Below are positions 1-6,164 of a stretch of 16,199 bases of DNA, in pieces. Position 1 is the stretch's first letter. Every line of letters starts with the position of its first letter. The position numbers and the translations under genes are program-made. Under the pieces are notes generated by a model. The model saw only the letters and a program-made list of their open reading frames with translations, was not told the origin of the DNA and did no database searches. Origin of the DNA: Cellulomonas sp. (GTDB taxonomy: Bacteria; Actinomycetota; Actinomycetes; Actinomycetales; Cellulomonadaceae); assembly GCA_027451305.1 (NCBI GenBank), contig DAIDJQ010000133.1, forward strand, positions 1-16,199, in the 5' to 3' direction.

Positions 1-567
1 GCGGAACGCCGCGCCGCGGGCGGTGATGTCGGCCAGCACCTCGGGCTCGTACACCGGCTCGGGGTCGATGGTGACCGGCCCCTCCTCGAGGGTCGCCCAG
101 TGCCACGTCGGCTGCACCGTCGGTGCCGGGCCGCCGAGCTCCAGGCGCAGGTCGAGCAGCACCGCGTAGCGGTAGCCGAATCGGCGCTGGATGGCCTGTG
201 CCCGCTTGAAGTCACCGGCCGTCGCACCACGGGTGGCGTGGTCGGCGGTGAGCTCGAGGATGAGCAGGTTCTCCTCCGGCCCCAGCCGGCCACGCCGGTG
301 CACGATCAGGTCCGGGATGCGGCGGCCCTCGGAGCCGGCGTCCTCGATGCGGACCGCCTTCTCCAGGGACATGCCCGAGCGGTCGTACTCCGCGTCGATG
401 TCCCAGGCGTTCTCGATCATCGGCCGGAGGTTCCAGCCGAGGTGGAACGCGATGGTCCGTTCCGAGGCGTTGCTGGTCCCGCTCGACGGCGTGAAGAGCG
501 ACCACTCGTTGGCGATCGTGTTGGTCAGCGCGATGCGTACGCGTGCCTGAAGGTCCCCCAGCTGCAT
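1..567 (-). CDS. PD-(D/E)XK nuclease-like hypothetical protein, 3' end outside window
   Basis: The reading frame starts at ATG 567-565 and stays open for 189 codons to the left window edge, so the C-terminus is missing. The protein begins MQLGDLQARVRI. It has an S-E-R motif near residues 35-37, an EYDRSG segment at 60-65, R-I-P-D-L-I-V-H at 83-90 and L-L-I-L-E-L-T at 101-107. This order (Glu helix, PD, then ExK strand) resembles uncharacterised proteins with a PD-(D/E)XK restriction-endonuclease-like fold. The Lys expected two residues after Glu105 is Thr107, so catalytic activity is doubtful. Codon third positions are strongly G/C, which supports real coding. A GAG-rich stretch lies upstream of the start but no ideal ribosome site is seen. 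The gene stands alone and faces away from the rest of the window. The reading frame is sure; the function is inferred from motif spacing only. Confidence 0.75.
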   Translation of the reverse strand, partial: MQLGDLQARVRIALTNTIANEWSLFTPSSGTSNASERTIAFHLGWNLRPMIENAWDIDAEYDRSGMSLEKAVRIEDAGSEGRRIPDLIVHRRGRLGPEENLLILELTADHATRGATAGDFKRAQAIQRRFGYRYAVLLDLRLELGGPAPTVQPTWHWATLEEGPVTIDPEPVYEPEVLADITARGAAFR

Positions 568-705
568 GGCGAGACCGTACTCTCACCCGCCTAGGACCTC
601 GCAGGCATGTCCACGTCTGTCCATGGCAACGGTCCGGCCGTGCTGGGGCAAAGCGCCGGTCTGCCCGACGCCGGCGGCCCCGCGCGGGTCGCGGTTCCCT
701 CCGAA

Positions 706-748
706 CGACGAGGGGCCCCGGTCACGGTCGGACCAGGGCCCCTCGTCG
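706..748 (-). terminator. Hairpin downstream of the 760-1590 gene, probable terminator
   Basis: A perfect 13-bp inverted repeat, CGACGAGGGGCCC at 706-718 and its complement at 736-748, flanks a 17-nt loop. It lies 11 nt beyond the stop codon of the minus-strand gene at 760-1590. Only two T residues follow the stem on the minus strand, so it is not a textbook intrinsic terminator, though in high-GC actinobacteria such hairpins often lack a U tract. Its position makes it the likely 3' end of that transcript. Confidence 0.6.
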
Positions 749-759
749 GACGGGCGATC

Positions 760-1590
760 TCAGGCTGTGCCGCCCGGCTCGTCGGGCGAGTCGGCCGCCT
801 GCTCCGTGCTCTCGGCCACGTCCTCCGCCTTGGTGGCGGCGCGACGGGTGACCTTCTTGGCGGCCTCCTCGGCGGCGCCGCGAGCCTCGTCGAGCTTCTC
901 GGCGGCCTTACGGGTGGCCTCGCGGCTCTTGGCGACGGCAGATCCGGCCGCCTCGCCCACGACGTCGGCCGCCTCGCCGACAGCGTCGGTCACGCTGGCG
1001 CGCACGTCGTGCGCGTGCGCGTGGGCCGCCTCGGTGCCGGTGCTGCCGGTCGGGTCGGTCGGCTCCCACGGCTCCGCCCACGGGTCCACGGTGGACCGGG
1101 AACGGAACCACGCCGCCCCGGCGGCGCCCGCACCGACCAGCAGCCCGACCACCATGAAGGTGGTCAGCCCCTTGTGAGACTTCTTCGGGGCGACGGCGTG
1201 GGCCGACCTCCTCAGCTCGGCGACGTTGGCCTTCGCCAGCTCGGCGGTGGTGTCCGCCGCCTTGGCCGCGGCCTCGCCGGCCTTCTCCGCAGCCTCGTTC
1301 AGGGCTGTCACCAGGCGCGGGATCAGCTCGTCCACCAGCTTGTCGTGCGCCGTGTCGATCGCGGGGCCCGCCTTCTCGGCGGCCTTCTCCACGCGGGGCG
1401 CTGCAGCCTTGACGCTCTCGTTGTACGCGTTCTCCAGTCGCGGCAGCAGCCAGTCGACGAGCGCCTCCACGCGCGGGGTGGTCCACTCCTTGGCGTGCAC
1501 GGCGGCGCCCGTGAGCGTGGCGCCCAGGTCGGCCGCCTGCTCCTTCAGCTTGTCGGGGTCAACGTCGAGCTTGCTGTGCTGCTTGGTCAT
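760..1590 (-). CDS. Ala/Lys/Glu-rich one-pass membrane protein, unknown function
   Basis: A 276-residue protein starting with MTKQHSKLDVDPDKLKEQ. The start at 1590 is chosen because GGGAG lies about 6 nt upstream; the frame is also open further upstream, but that part would run into the divergent cyclophilin gene. Residues 1-135 are predicted amphipathic helix rich in Ala, Lys and Glu. A single membrane segment lies at about 143-162 (F-M-V-V-G-L-L-V-G). Residues 163-190 are Pro/Thr/Trp-rich, and residues 195-265 are a second helical Ala/Glu/Lys tract. Such composition is seen in apolipoprotein-like and histone-H1-like low-complexity proteins, so simple similarity would be misleading. It is divergent from ppiA across about 100 nt. 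I do not recognise a function; a structural or membrane-scaffold role is only a guess. Confidence 0.8.
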   Translation of the reverse strand: MTKQHSKLDVDPDKLKEQAADLGATLTGAAVHAKEWTTPRVEALVDWLLPRLENAYNESVKAAAPRVEKAAEKAGPAIDTAHDKLVDELIPRLVTALNEAAEKAGEAAAKAADTTAELAKANVAELRRSAHAVAPKKSHKGLTTFMVVGLLVGAGAAGAAWFRSRSTVDPWAEPWEPTDPTGSTGTEAAHAHAHDVRASVTDAVGEAADVVGEAAGSAVAKSREATRKAAEKLDEARGAAEEAAKKVTRRAATKAEDVAESTEQAADSPDEPGGTA

Positions 1591-1690
1591 CTGCCACTCC
1601 CGGACGTCGTTGCTGGTCTCGAGGCTGTGACCTCCCACTCTGCCACCGTGGGGCCCGCTGCGCAGGAGGGCTCCGTGCGAGACTGGGGCC

Positions 1691-2227
1691 ATGTTTGCGA
1701 CCCTGCACACCACCGCCGGCGACATCCGTGTCGAGCTCTTCCCCAACCACGCGCCGCGGACCGTGGCCAACTTCGTCGGCCTGTCCACCGGCAGCACGCA
1801 GTGGACCGACCCCAGCGGCGCCAAGCGCTCCGACCCGCTCTACGCGGGCGTCGTCTTCCACCGCGTGATCCCCGGCTTCATGATCCAGGGCGGGGACCCC
1901 CAGGGCACCGGCCGGGGCGGTCCGGGCTACAACTTCGACGACGAGATCCACCCCGAGCTGACGTTCTCCGAGCCCTACCTGCTGGCCATGGCCAACGCGG
2001 GCAAGCGCCTCGACCCGGTCACCGGGAAGATGGGCGGGACCAACGGATCGCAGTTCTTCATCTCCGTGGCCGCGACGCCGTGGCTCAACGGCAAGCACAC
2101 CATCTTCGGCAAGGTGGCCGACGAGGCCAGCCGCGCCGTCGTCGACGCGATCGCTGCCACCCCCACCCGTCCCGGCGACCGTCCGGTGCAGGACGTGGTG
2201 ATCGACTCCATCACCGTCGAGGACTGA
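1691..2227 (+). CDS. ppiA: Cyclophilin-type peptidyl-prolyl cis-trans isomerase
   Basis: A 178-residue cyclophilin that catalyses cis-trans isomerisation of Xaa-Pro bonds. The cyclophilin signature F-H-R-V-I-P-G-F-M-I-Q-G-G-D-P covers residues 56-70, giving the active-site residues R58, F63, M64 and Q66. N-G-S-Q-F-F-I at 118-124 supplies F123, and W131, L132 and H136 complete the usual pocket (W-L-N-G-K-H). There is no signal peptide, so it should be cytoplasmic, and its length is that of a single-domain cyclophilin. The ATG at 1691 gives the family's usual N-terminus. The best purine-rich match, GGAGGG at 1665-1670, is 20 nt upstream, unusually far for a Shine-Dalgarno sequence. The rhomboid gene follows immediately, as in other actinobacteria, where ppiA (Rv0009 in M. 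tuberculosis) sits close to the origin. Confidence 0.96.
   Translation: MFATLHTTAGDIRVELFPNHAPRTVANFVGLSTGSTQWTDPSGAKRSDPLYAGVVFHRVIPGFMIQGGDPQGTGRGGPGYNFDDEIHPELTFSEPYLLAMANAGKRLDPVTGKMGGTNGSQFFISVAATPWLNGKHTIFGKVADEASRAVVDAIAATPTRPGDRPVQDVVIDSITVED
2219..2223 (+). promoter_or_regulatory. Ribosome binding site that points to an ATC start for the rhomboid gene
   Basis: GAGGA at 2219-2223 lies inside the last codons of ppiA. Exactly 6 nt separate it from ATC at 2230-2232, which is ideal Shine-Dalgarno spacing. No ATG, GTG or TTG exists in this frame near that spot. The next in-frame canonical start is GTG at 2266. Confidence 0.5.
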
Positions 2228-2229
2228 CC

Positions 2230-3093
2230 ATCTCCACGTTCGACCCCGCCGCCGCCGGGACGTCGGTGCCGCCGGTCTGCCCACGGCACCCCGACCGCAT
2301 CAGCTACGTGCGCTGCCAGCGCTGCGGGCGGCCGGTGTGCCCGCAGTGCCAGCGGCAGGCGGCGGTCGGGGTGCACTGCGTGGACTGCGTGGCCGCGGCG
2401 AGCCGGTCGGTACCGGCCGCCCGGACGGCGCTCGGCGGCCGGCTGCGCGGCGGGCGGCCGCTGGTCACCCTGACGCTGATCGGGTTGAACGTGGTCAGCT
2501 ACGTGCTGCAGCTGACGGTGCCGGGGTGGACGGCGCGGTGGTGGTTCGCGCCGGTGCTCGGGGCGTCGCAGCCGTACCGGTTCCTCACGGCGGCGTTCCT
2601 GCACTCGCCGACGAGCCTCCTGCACATCGCCTTCAACATGGTGGCGCTGTGGATGGTCGGACCGCTGCTCGAGCAGCTGCTCGGCCGGGCGCGGTACCTC
2701 ACGCTGTACCTGATGGCGGCGGTCGGCGGCTCCGTGGGTGCGGTGCTGCTGGCACCGGCCACGCACAGCTGGACCGTGGCGATGGTCGGGGCGTCCGGCG
2801 CCGTGTTCGGGCTGTTCGGCGCAGTCCTGGTGGTGCTGCGCCGGGTGGGCGCCGATGCACGGGGCATCCTCGGCGTCATCGTCGTGAACCTGGTCATCAG
2901 CTTCGTGCCCGGGCTGGGGATCGCGTGGCAGGCGCACGTGGGAGGGCTCGTCGTCGGGCTGGTGCTGGGCTTCGCCTATGCGCACGCACCGGTGCCGCGA
3001 CGGCGGCTGGTGGCCGTCGCTGCGCCGGTGGTCGTCGCCGTGCTGCTCGTGGCGTCGACCGTCCTCACCTACGGGTCGGTCGGGCTCCTCTGA
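2230..3093 (+). CDS. Rhomboid family intramembrane serine protease with N-terminal zinc finger
   Basis: About 287 residues. Rhomboids cut transmembrane segments of membrane proteins. The N-terminus is a cysteine-rich B-box-like zinc finger with C17, H20, C29, C32, C37, C40, H49, C50 and C53. Six or more hydrophobic segments follow from about residue 77. The catalytic serine lies in G-A-S-G (S189) in the segment ending A-V-F-G-L-F-G, and the catalytic histidine is H236 in A-H-V-G-G. The supporting H-x-x-x-N motif is H132 to N136. The start is uncertain. ATC at 2230 has GAGGA at perfect spacing and would give MSTFDP; CTG at 2224 overlaps the ppiA stop; GTG at 2266 would give a 275-residue protein and still keep the zinc finger. 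The gene is probably cotranscribed with ppiA. Substrates are unknown. Confidence 0.93.
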   Translation: MSTFDPAAAGTSVPPVCPRHPDRISYVRCQRCGRPVCPQCQRQAAVGVHCVDCVAAASRSVPAARTALGGRLRGGRPLVTLTLIGLNVVSYVLQLTVPGWTARWWFAPVLGASQPYRFLTAAFLHSPTSLLHIAFNMVALWMVGPLLEQLLGRARYLTLYLMAAVGGSVGAVLLAPATHSWTVAMVGASGAVFGLFGAVLVVLRRVGADARGILGVIVVNLVISFVPGLGIAWQAHVGGLVVGLVLGFAYAHAPVPRRRLVAVAAPVVVAVLLVASTVLTYGSVGLL

Positions 3094-3094
3094 G

Positions 3095-3166
3095 CCGTCC
3101 ACAGGCTGTGACCTGCGGAATGACACCGGTGTAGTTTTCCACAGAGTTGTTCACCGCTGGGGACAA
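3095..3166. promoter_or_regulatory. Cluster of DnaA-box-like 9-mers between the rhomboid gene and crgA
   Basis: The gap between the converging rhomboid and crgA genes holds four sequences like the high-GC DnaA box TTGTCCACA. These are CCGTCCACA at 3095-3103 (two differences), TTTTCCACA at 3135-3143 (one difference), TTGTTCACC at 3147-3155 (two differences) and, on the minus strand, TTGTCCCCA at 3158-3166 (one difference). The gap is short, non-coding and richer in A/T than its surroundings. The replication origin usually lies not far from this gene block, which makes DnaA binding plausible. None of the boxes is a perfect consensus. Confidence 0.4.
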
Positions 3167-3184
3167 CTGGACCGGCCCGGGTGC

Positions 3185-3442
3185 TCAGCGCCAGCGGGTG
3201 GTCATCCCGAAACCGACCAGGATCAGCGCGAAGCCGGCGGCGAGGTTCCACTGACCGATGCCCGGGATCGGGTAGGTGTGGCCGCTCTGCGCGGTCAGGT
3301 ACGTCACGACGATCCACGCGAGGCCGACGACCATCAGGCCGAGCATCACCGGGACGAACCACGGCGGGTTCGGCTTGCGCGGCGCTGCCTTCCCCGGGGG
3401 CGGGGTGTACGCGACCTTCTTGCGCGACCTCGACTCAGGCAC
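3185..3442 (-). CDS. crgA: Cell division protein CrgA
   Basis: An 85-residue membrane protein. CrgA is an actinobacterial divisome protein that interacts with FtsZ, FtsQ, FtsI and PBPs and helps place septal peptidoglycan synthesis. The start is GTG at 3442-3440, with GAAGGAG 8 nt upstream; the frame continues upstream without such a signal. The N-terminus is basic (PESRSRKKVAYTPPP) and contains the family-typical R-K-x-V-x-Y-T-P-P-P pattern. Two membrane segments follow at about 28-50 and 66-80, separated by a short loop with a Pro-Ile-Pro-Gly turn. It ends in T-T-R-W-R, typical of CrgA. The length is close to the 93 residues of the M. tuberculosis protein. It is divergent from the DUF881 gene and lies near the kinase/cell-wall operon, as expected. 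Confidence 0.95.
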   Translation of the reverse strand: MPESRSRKKVAYTPPPGKAAPRKPNPPWFVPVMLGLMVVGLAWIVVTYLTAQSGHTYPIPGIGQWNLAAGFALILVGFGMTTRWR

Positions 3443-3545
3443 GTCGGGGGCTCCTTCAGACGATGGGGTGCCCGCCGTTCCGGGTGGCTCCGGCCGTACT
3501 GCTGGCCGTGCCCGCCGGGTCGTACGGACCGGGCGCAACGTGACC

Positions 3546-3551
3546 TAGCCT
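3546..3551 (+). promoter_or_regulatory. Possible -10 element upstream of the DUF881 gene
   Basis: TAGCCT fits the TANNNT pattern of actinobacterial -10 boxes and lies 54 nt before the GTG start of the DUF881 gene, in the 163-nt gap between the divergent crgA and DUF881 genes. No convincing -35 box is seen. This is a weak call based on one hexamer. Confidence 0.25.
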
Positions 3552-3605
3552 AGACCGAGCACGTGTCCCGCCCGCGTGCGCCCGGCCCGTCACCAGGAGC
3601 GTTGC

Positions 3606-4409
3606 GTGAGCGACCGCCCGCACCGCGTGCGCCTGCCCCGAGGCAGCGTGTCCGTCGCGGTGGTGCTGCTGCTGTCGGCGGTGCTGTTCTCGATGTCCGC
3701 GCGCAGCGCCGCGGGGTCGGCCGCCCGGCACCCCACCGATCTGCAGGGGCTGGCGCAGGCCGAGTCGGACAAGGTCGCCCGGTTGTCCGCCCAGGTGGAC
3801 CAGCTGCGCACCGAGGTGGACACGCTGACGGCCGAGCAGAACATGGCCGGCGTGTCACCGGACAGCGTGGGCCCCGGCTACCTGGTGGCCGGCGGCAGCG
3901 TCGCGGTGAACGGCGAGGGCCTCACCGTCCAGCTCGACGACGCCCCGGCGGACTCGCCGCGGCGGGGCAACGTCAGCCCCGACGTGCTGGTGGTGCACCA
4001 GCAGGACCTGCAGGCCGTGATGAACGCGCTGTGGGCGGGCGGTGCCGAGGCGATGGCGCTGCAGGACCAGCGGGTGGTCTCGACGAGCGCGTTCCGGTGC
4101 GTGGGGAACGTGCTGCGGCTGCACGGACGGGTGTACTCCCCGCCCTACCAGGTGCGGGCGATCGGCGACCCCCGCGCGCTGCGGGCGGCGCTCGACGCGT
4201 CGTCGGCCGTGCGCGCGTACGTGCGGGACTCGGTGCAGGTGGGGCTCGGCTGGCAGCTGACCGACTCGACGAACCTGCAGCTGCCGGCCTACTCGGCCAC
4301 CGACCTCACCTACGCGTCCGTGCCGCCGGGCGTGCAGGTGCTGCCCGGGCTGCCGCAGCCGACGGCGACACCGACGCAGGCACCCGTGCGCGGTGGCACG
4401 GCAGGATGA
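3606..4409 (+). CDS. DUF881 family membrane-anchored coiled-coil protein
   Basis: A 267-residue protein of the DUF881 family, which in actinobacteria is found next to crgA and the sortase/kinase block. The start is GTG at 3606 because AGGAG sits 6 nt upstream. The N-terminal 12 residues are basic, followed by one membrane segment at about 13-34. Residues 45-80 are a predicted coiled coil (L-A-Q-A-E-S-D-K-V-A-R-L-S-A-Q-V) leading to the family's globular outer domain. That domain has segments typical of DUF881, such as G-L-T-V-Q-L-D-D-A and V-L-V-V-H-Q-Q-D-L-Q-A-V-M-N-A-L-W-A-G-G-A-E-A-M. The C-terminus is Pro/Thr rich. The protein is probably outside the membrane and, from its neighbours, may act in division or envelope assembly; no biochemical role is established from the sequence. 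Confidence 0.93.
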   Translation: MSDRPHRVRLPRGSVSVAVVLLLSAVLFSMSARSAAGSAARHPTDLQGLAQAESDKVARLSAQVDQLRTEVDTLTAEQNMAGVSPDSVGPGYLVAGGSVAVNGEGLTVQLDDAPADSPRRGNVSPDVLVVHQQDLQAVMNALWAGGAEAMALQDQRVVSTSAFRCVGNVLRLHGRVYSPPYQVRAIGDPRALRAALDASSAVRAYVRDSVQVGLGWQLTDSTNLQLPAYSATDLTYASVPPGVQVLPGLPQPTATPTQAPVRGGTAG

Positions 4410-4464
4410 GCACCGATCCCGCCCGGCAGCCCGGGCGCTTCCCGTCTTCCCCGGGAGCTACCGA

Positions 4465-5262
4465 ATGACCTCAGACCCCGACCGGCCCGTGAGGCCGACC
4501 CACGTGCCCGCCACCCACCACGGGGTGGGGTGGGGGGCCGTCGGCGTGCTCGGCGAGCTGCTCGTCACCGTCGGCGTGCTGCTGCTCGGCTTCCTGGCGT
4601 GGCAGCTGTGGTGGACCGACATCCAGGGGAACGCCGGGCAGGCGCGGGTGGTGCAGTCCCTCGGGTGGGCCACCCCCGTCCCGACGGCGGCGCCGAGTGC
4701 CGCTCCCACGCCGGGCGCGACCGTCGCCAGCCCCAAGGTGGCGACCCCGCGGCACGACGCCCCGCCGGTGATCGCCGAGCCGGGGCACGCCACGACGTTC
4801 GCCACGCTGCAGGTGCCCCGGTGGGCCGGTGAGCCGCAGCGGCCGATCAGCGAGGGCATCGACCGGGCCACGGTGCTGGACGTGCTCGGGATCGGGCACT
4901 ACCCGGGCACGGGGATGCCGGGGGCCGTCGGGAACTTCGCGGTGGCCGGGCACCGGACCACCTTCGGCAAGCCGTTCAACCGGATCGCCGAGCTGCAGGT
5001 GGGCGACGCGCTCGTCGTGCGCACGGCCGACACCTGGTATGTGTACAAGGTGACCTCCACCGAGATCGTCTACCCGCGGCAGACCGAGGTGATCGCGCCG
5101 GTGCCGGACAAGCCGGGCGCCACCCCGACCGTGCGGTCGATCACGATGACCACCTGCACGCCGATGTACTCGGCCGCGCAGCGGTACGTGGTGCACGGGG
5201 TGCTGGACTACTGGGCGCCGGCCTCCGACGGGGTGCCGGCCGAGCTGCTCGGGGGCGCATGA
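4465..5262 (+). CDS. Class E sortase
   Basis: A 265-residue transpeptidase that attaches proteins carrying LPXTG/LAXTG-type signals to the cell wall. The start ATG at 4465 has GGGAG 7 nt upstream; a GTG at 4393 in the same frame would overlap the DUF881 gene and is less likely. A membrane anchor covers about residues 24-48. A Pro/Ala/Thr linker (70-105) leads to the sortase barrel. The catalytic residues are visible: H163 in V-A-G-H-R-T-T-F-G, C231 in T-M-T-T-C-T-P, and R240 in A-A-Q-R-Y-V-V-H-G. The motif with Tyr/Phe and the position beside crgA and DUF881 are typical of class E housekeeping sortases of actinobacteria. Its stop overlaps the start of the next small gene (ATGA). Confidence 0.93.
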   Translation: MTSDPDRPVRPTHVPATHHGVGWGAVGVLGELLVTVGVLLLGFLAWQLWWTDIQGNAGQARVVQSLGWATPVPTAAPSAAPTPGATVASPKVATPRHDAPPVIAEPGHATTFATLQVPRWAGEPQRPISEGIDRATVLDVLGIGHYPGTGMPGAVGNFAVAGHRTTFGKPFNRIAELQVGDALVVRTADTWYVYKVTSTEIVYPRQTEVIAPVPDKPGATPTVRSITMTTCTPMYSAAQRYVVHGVLDYWAPASDGVPAELLGGA

Positions 5263-5420
5263 TGTACGCGTGGTTGTGGCGGCACCTGCCGGGACCGGTG
5301 GCGGTGCGGGTGCTGATCAGCCTGGTGCTGGCCGCGGCGGTGCTGACGGCCTGCTTCGTGTGGGTGTACCCGGCCATCGCCCCGCACATGCCCTTCAACC
5401 AGACGACCGTGGGTGAGTGA
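5259..5420 (+). CDS. Small one-pass membrane protein, 53 residues
   Basis: This short gene begins at ATG 5259 (or the second ATG at 5262), overlaps the sortase stop by 4 nt and ends at TGA 5418-5420, sharing one base with the trpG start. The protein begins MMYAWLWRHLPGPVAVRV. It has one strong hydrophobic segment at about 14-37, then a short tail with A-P-H-M-P-F-N-Q-T-T-V. The overlaps on both sides imply translational coupling. Small proteins of this kind sit at the same place in many actinobacteria, with a conserved membrane helix and an 'A(I)xPxxPFN' tail; that comparison is from memory. The function is unknown. The third-position G/C bias supports translation. Confidence 0.85.
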   Translation: MMYAWLWRHLPGPVAVRVLISLVLAAAVLTACFVWVYPAIAPHMPFNQTTVGE

Positions 5421-6043
5421 TGACGAAGATCCTGGTGGTCGACAACTACGACTCGTTCGTCTACACGATCGTCGGGTACCTCAACCAGCTCGGCGCCGAC
5501 ACCGTGGTGGTGCGCAACGACGCCGTGCCGCCGCTGTCCGACCGCGGCGCGTACGACGGGGTGCTCGTGTCACCCGGCCCCGGGACACCGGCCGGTGCGG
5601 GCTCGTCGATGCAGGTGATCCGTGACTGCGCGGCGACGGCTACGCCGATGCTGGGCGTGTGCCTGGGGCACCAGGCGCTCGGCGAGGTGTACGGCGGCGT
5701 GGTGACGCACGCGCCCGAGCTGATGCACGGGAAGACCAGCCAGATCGAGCACACCGGGCGCGGCGTGCTGGCCGGCCTTCCGTCGCCGTTCACCGCGACG
5801 CGGTACCACTCGCTGGCGGTGGTGGACGGGACGGTGTCCGACGAGCTCGAGGTCACGGCCAGGGCGAACGGCATCATCATGGGCCTGCAGCACCGGACAC
5901 TGCCGCTGCACGGGGTGCAGTTCCACCCGGAGTCGGTGCTGACGGAGGGTGGCCACCGGTTGCTGGCCAACTGGCTGGCGATGTGCGGGGACGAGGAAGC
6001 CGTGGGTCGGTCCGAGGGGCTGCACCCGCTGGTGCGCGCCTGA
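5420..6043 (+). CDS. trpG: Glutamine amidotransferase, anthranilate/aminodeoxychorismate synthase component II
   Basis: A 207-residue class I glutamine amidotransferase. It releases ammonia from glutamine for the synthase partner that converts chorismate to anthranilate (Trp pathway) or aminodeoxychorismate (folate pathway). N-terminus I-L-V-V-D-N-Y-D-S-F-V is the family signature. The oxyanion strand is S-P-G-P-G-T-P at 51-57. The nucleophile is C81 in G-V-C-L-G-H-Q, and the other triad residues are H169 and E171 in Q-F-H-P-E-S-V. The start at 5420 overlaps the stop of the small membrane protein; a GTG at 5417 would add one residue. The name is by synteny with M. tuberculosis trpG (Rv0013) beside pknB. 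pabA is an equally valid name because the sequence alone cannot decide which synthase it serves. Confidence 0.94.
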   Translation: MTKILVVDNYDSFVYTIVGYLNQLGADTVVVRNDAVPPLSDRGAYDGVLVSPGPGTPAGAGSSMQVIRDCAATATPMLGVCLGHQALGEVYGGVVTHAPELMHGKTSQIEHTGRGVLAGLPSPFTATRYHSLAVVDGTVSDELEVTARANGIIMGLQHRTLPLHGVQFHPESVLTEGGHRLLANWLAMCGDEEAVGRSEGLHPLVRA

Positions 6044-6067
6044 TCGGTCGCTGAGCGGCCGACGAGA

Positions 6068-6099
6068 GCGGGCGCCCACCGAGGTCGGTGCGCGCCCGC
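6068..6099. terminator. Strong hairpin between convergent trpG and pknB
   Basis: GCGGGCGC at 6068-6075 pairs with GCGCCCGC at 6092-6099. After one C-C mismatch, CACCGA at 6077-6082 pairs with TCGGTG at 6085-6090. This gives 14 base pairs with a very tight loop. It lies 25 nt after the trpG stop and 66 nt beyond the pknB stop, so it could end transcripts from both sides. There is no T run, as is common in GC-rich actinobacteria. Confidence 0.65.
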
Positions 6100-6164
6100 G
6101 TGCAGCGCCGGCGGGTACGGCTACGTGCGGGTCGCGGATGCGGACGGCTCGTCGCCCAGGACGG

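Noticed and set aside
607..3093. One continuous plus-strand frame of 828 codons ending in the rhomboid gene
   Set aside because: Only the part after about 2230 is the rhomboid protein. The earlier part is a shadow antisense to the 760-1590 gene and out of frame with ppiA, with no plausible protein composition.
4393..4464. Earlier GTG start for the sortase
   Set aside because: It overlaps the DUF881 gene end and has no good ribosome site. ATG 4465 has GGGAG at 7 nt and gives a normal N-terminus.
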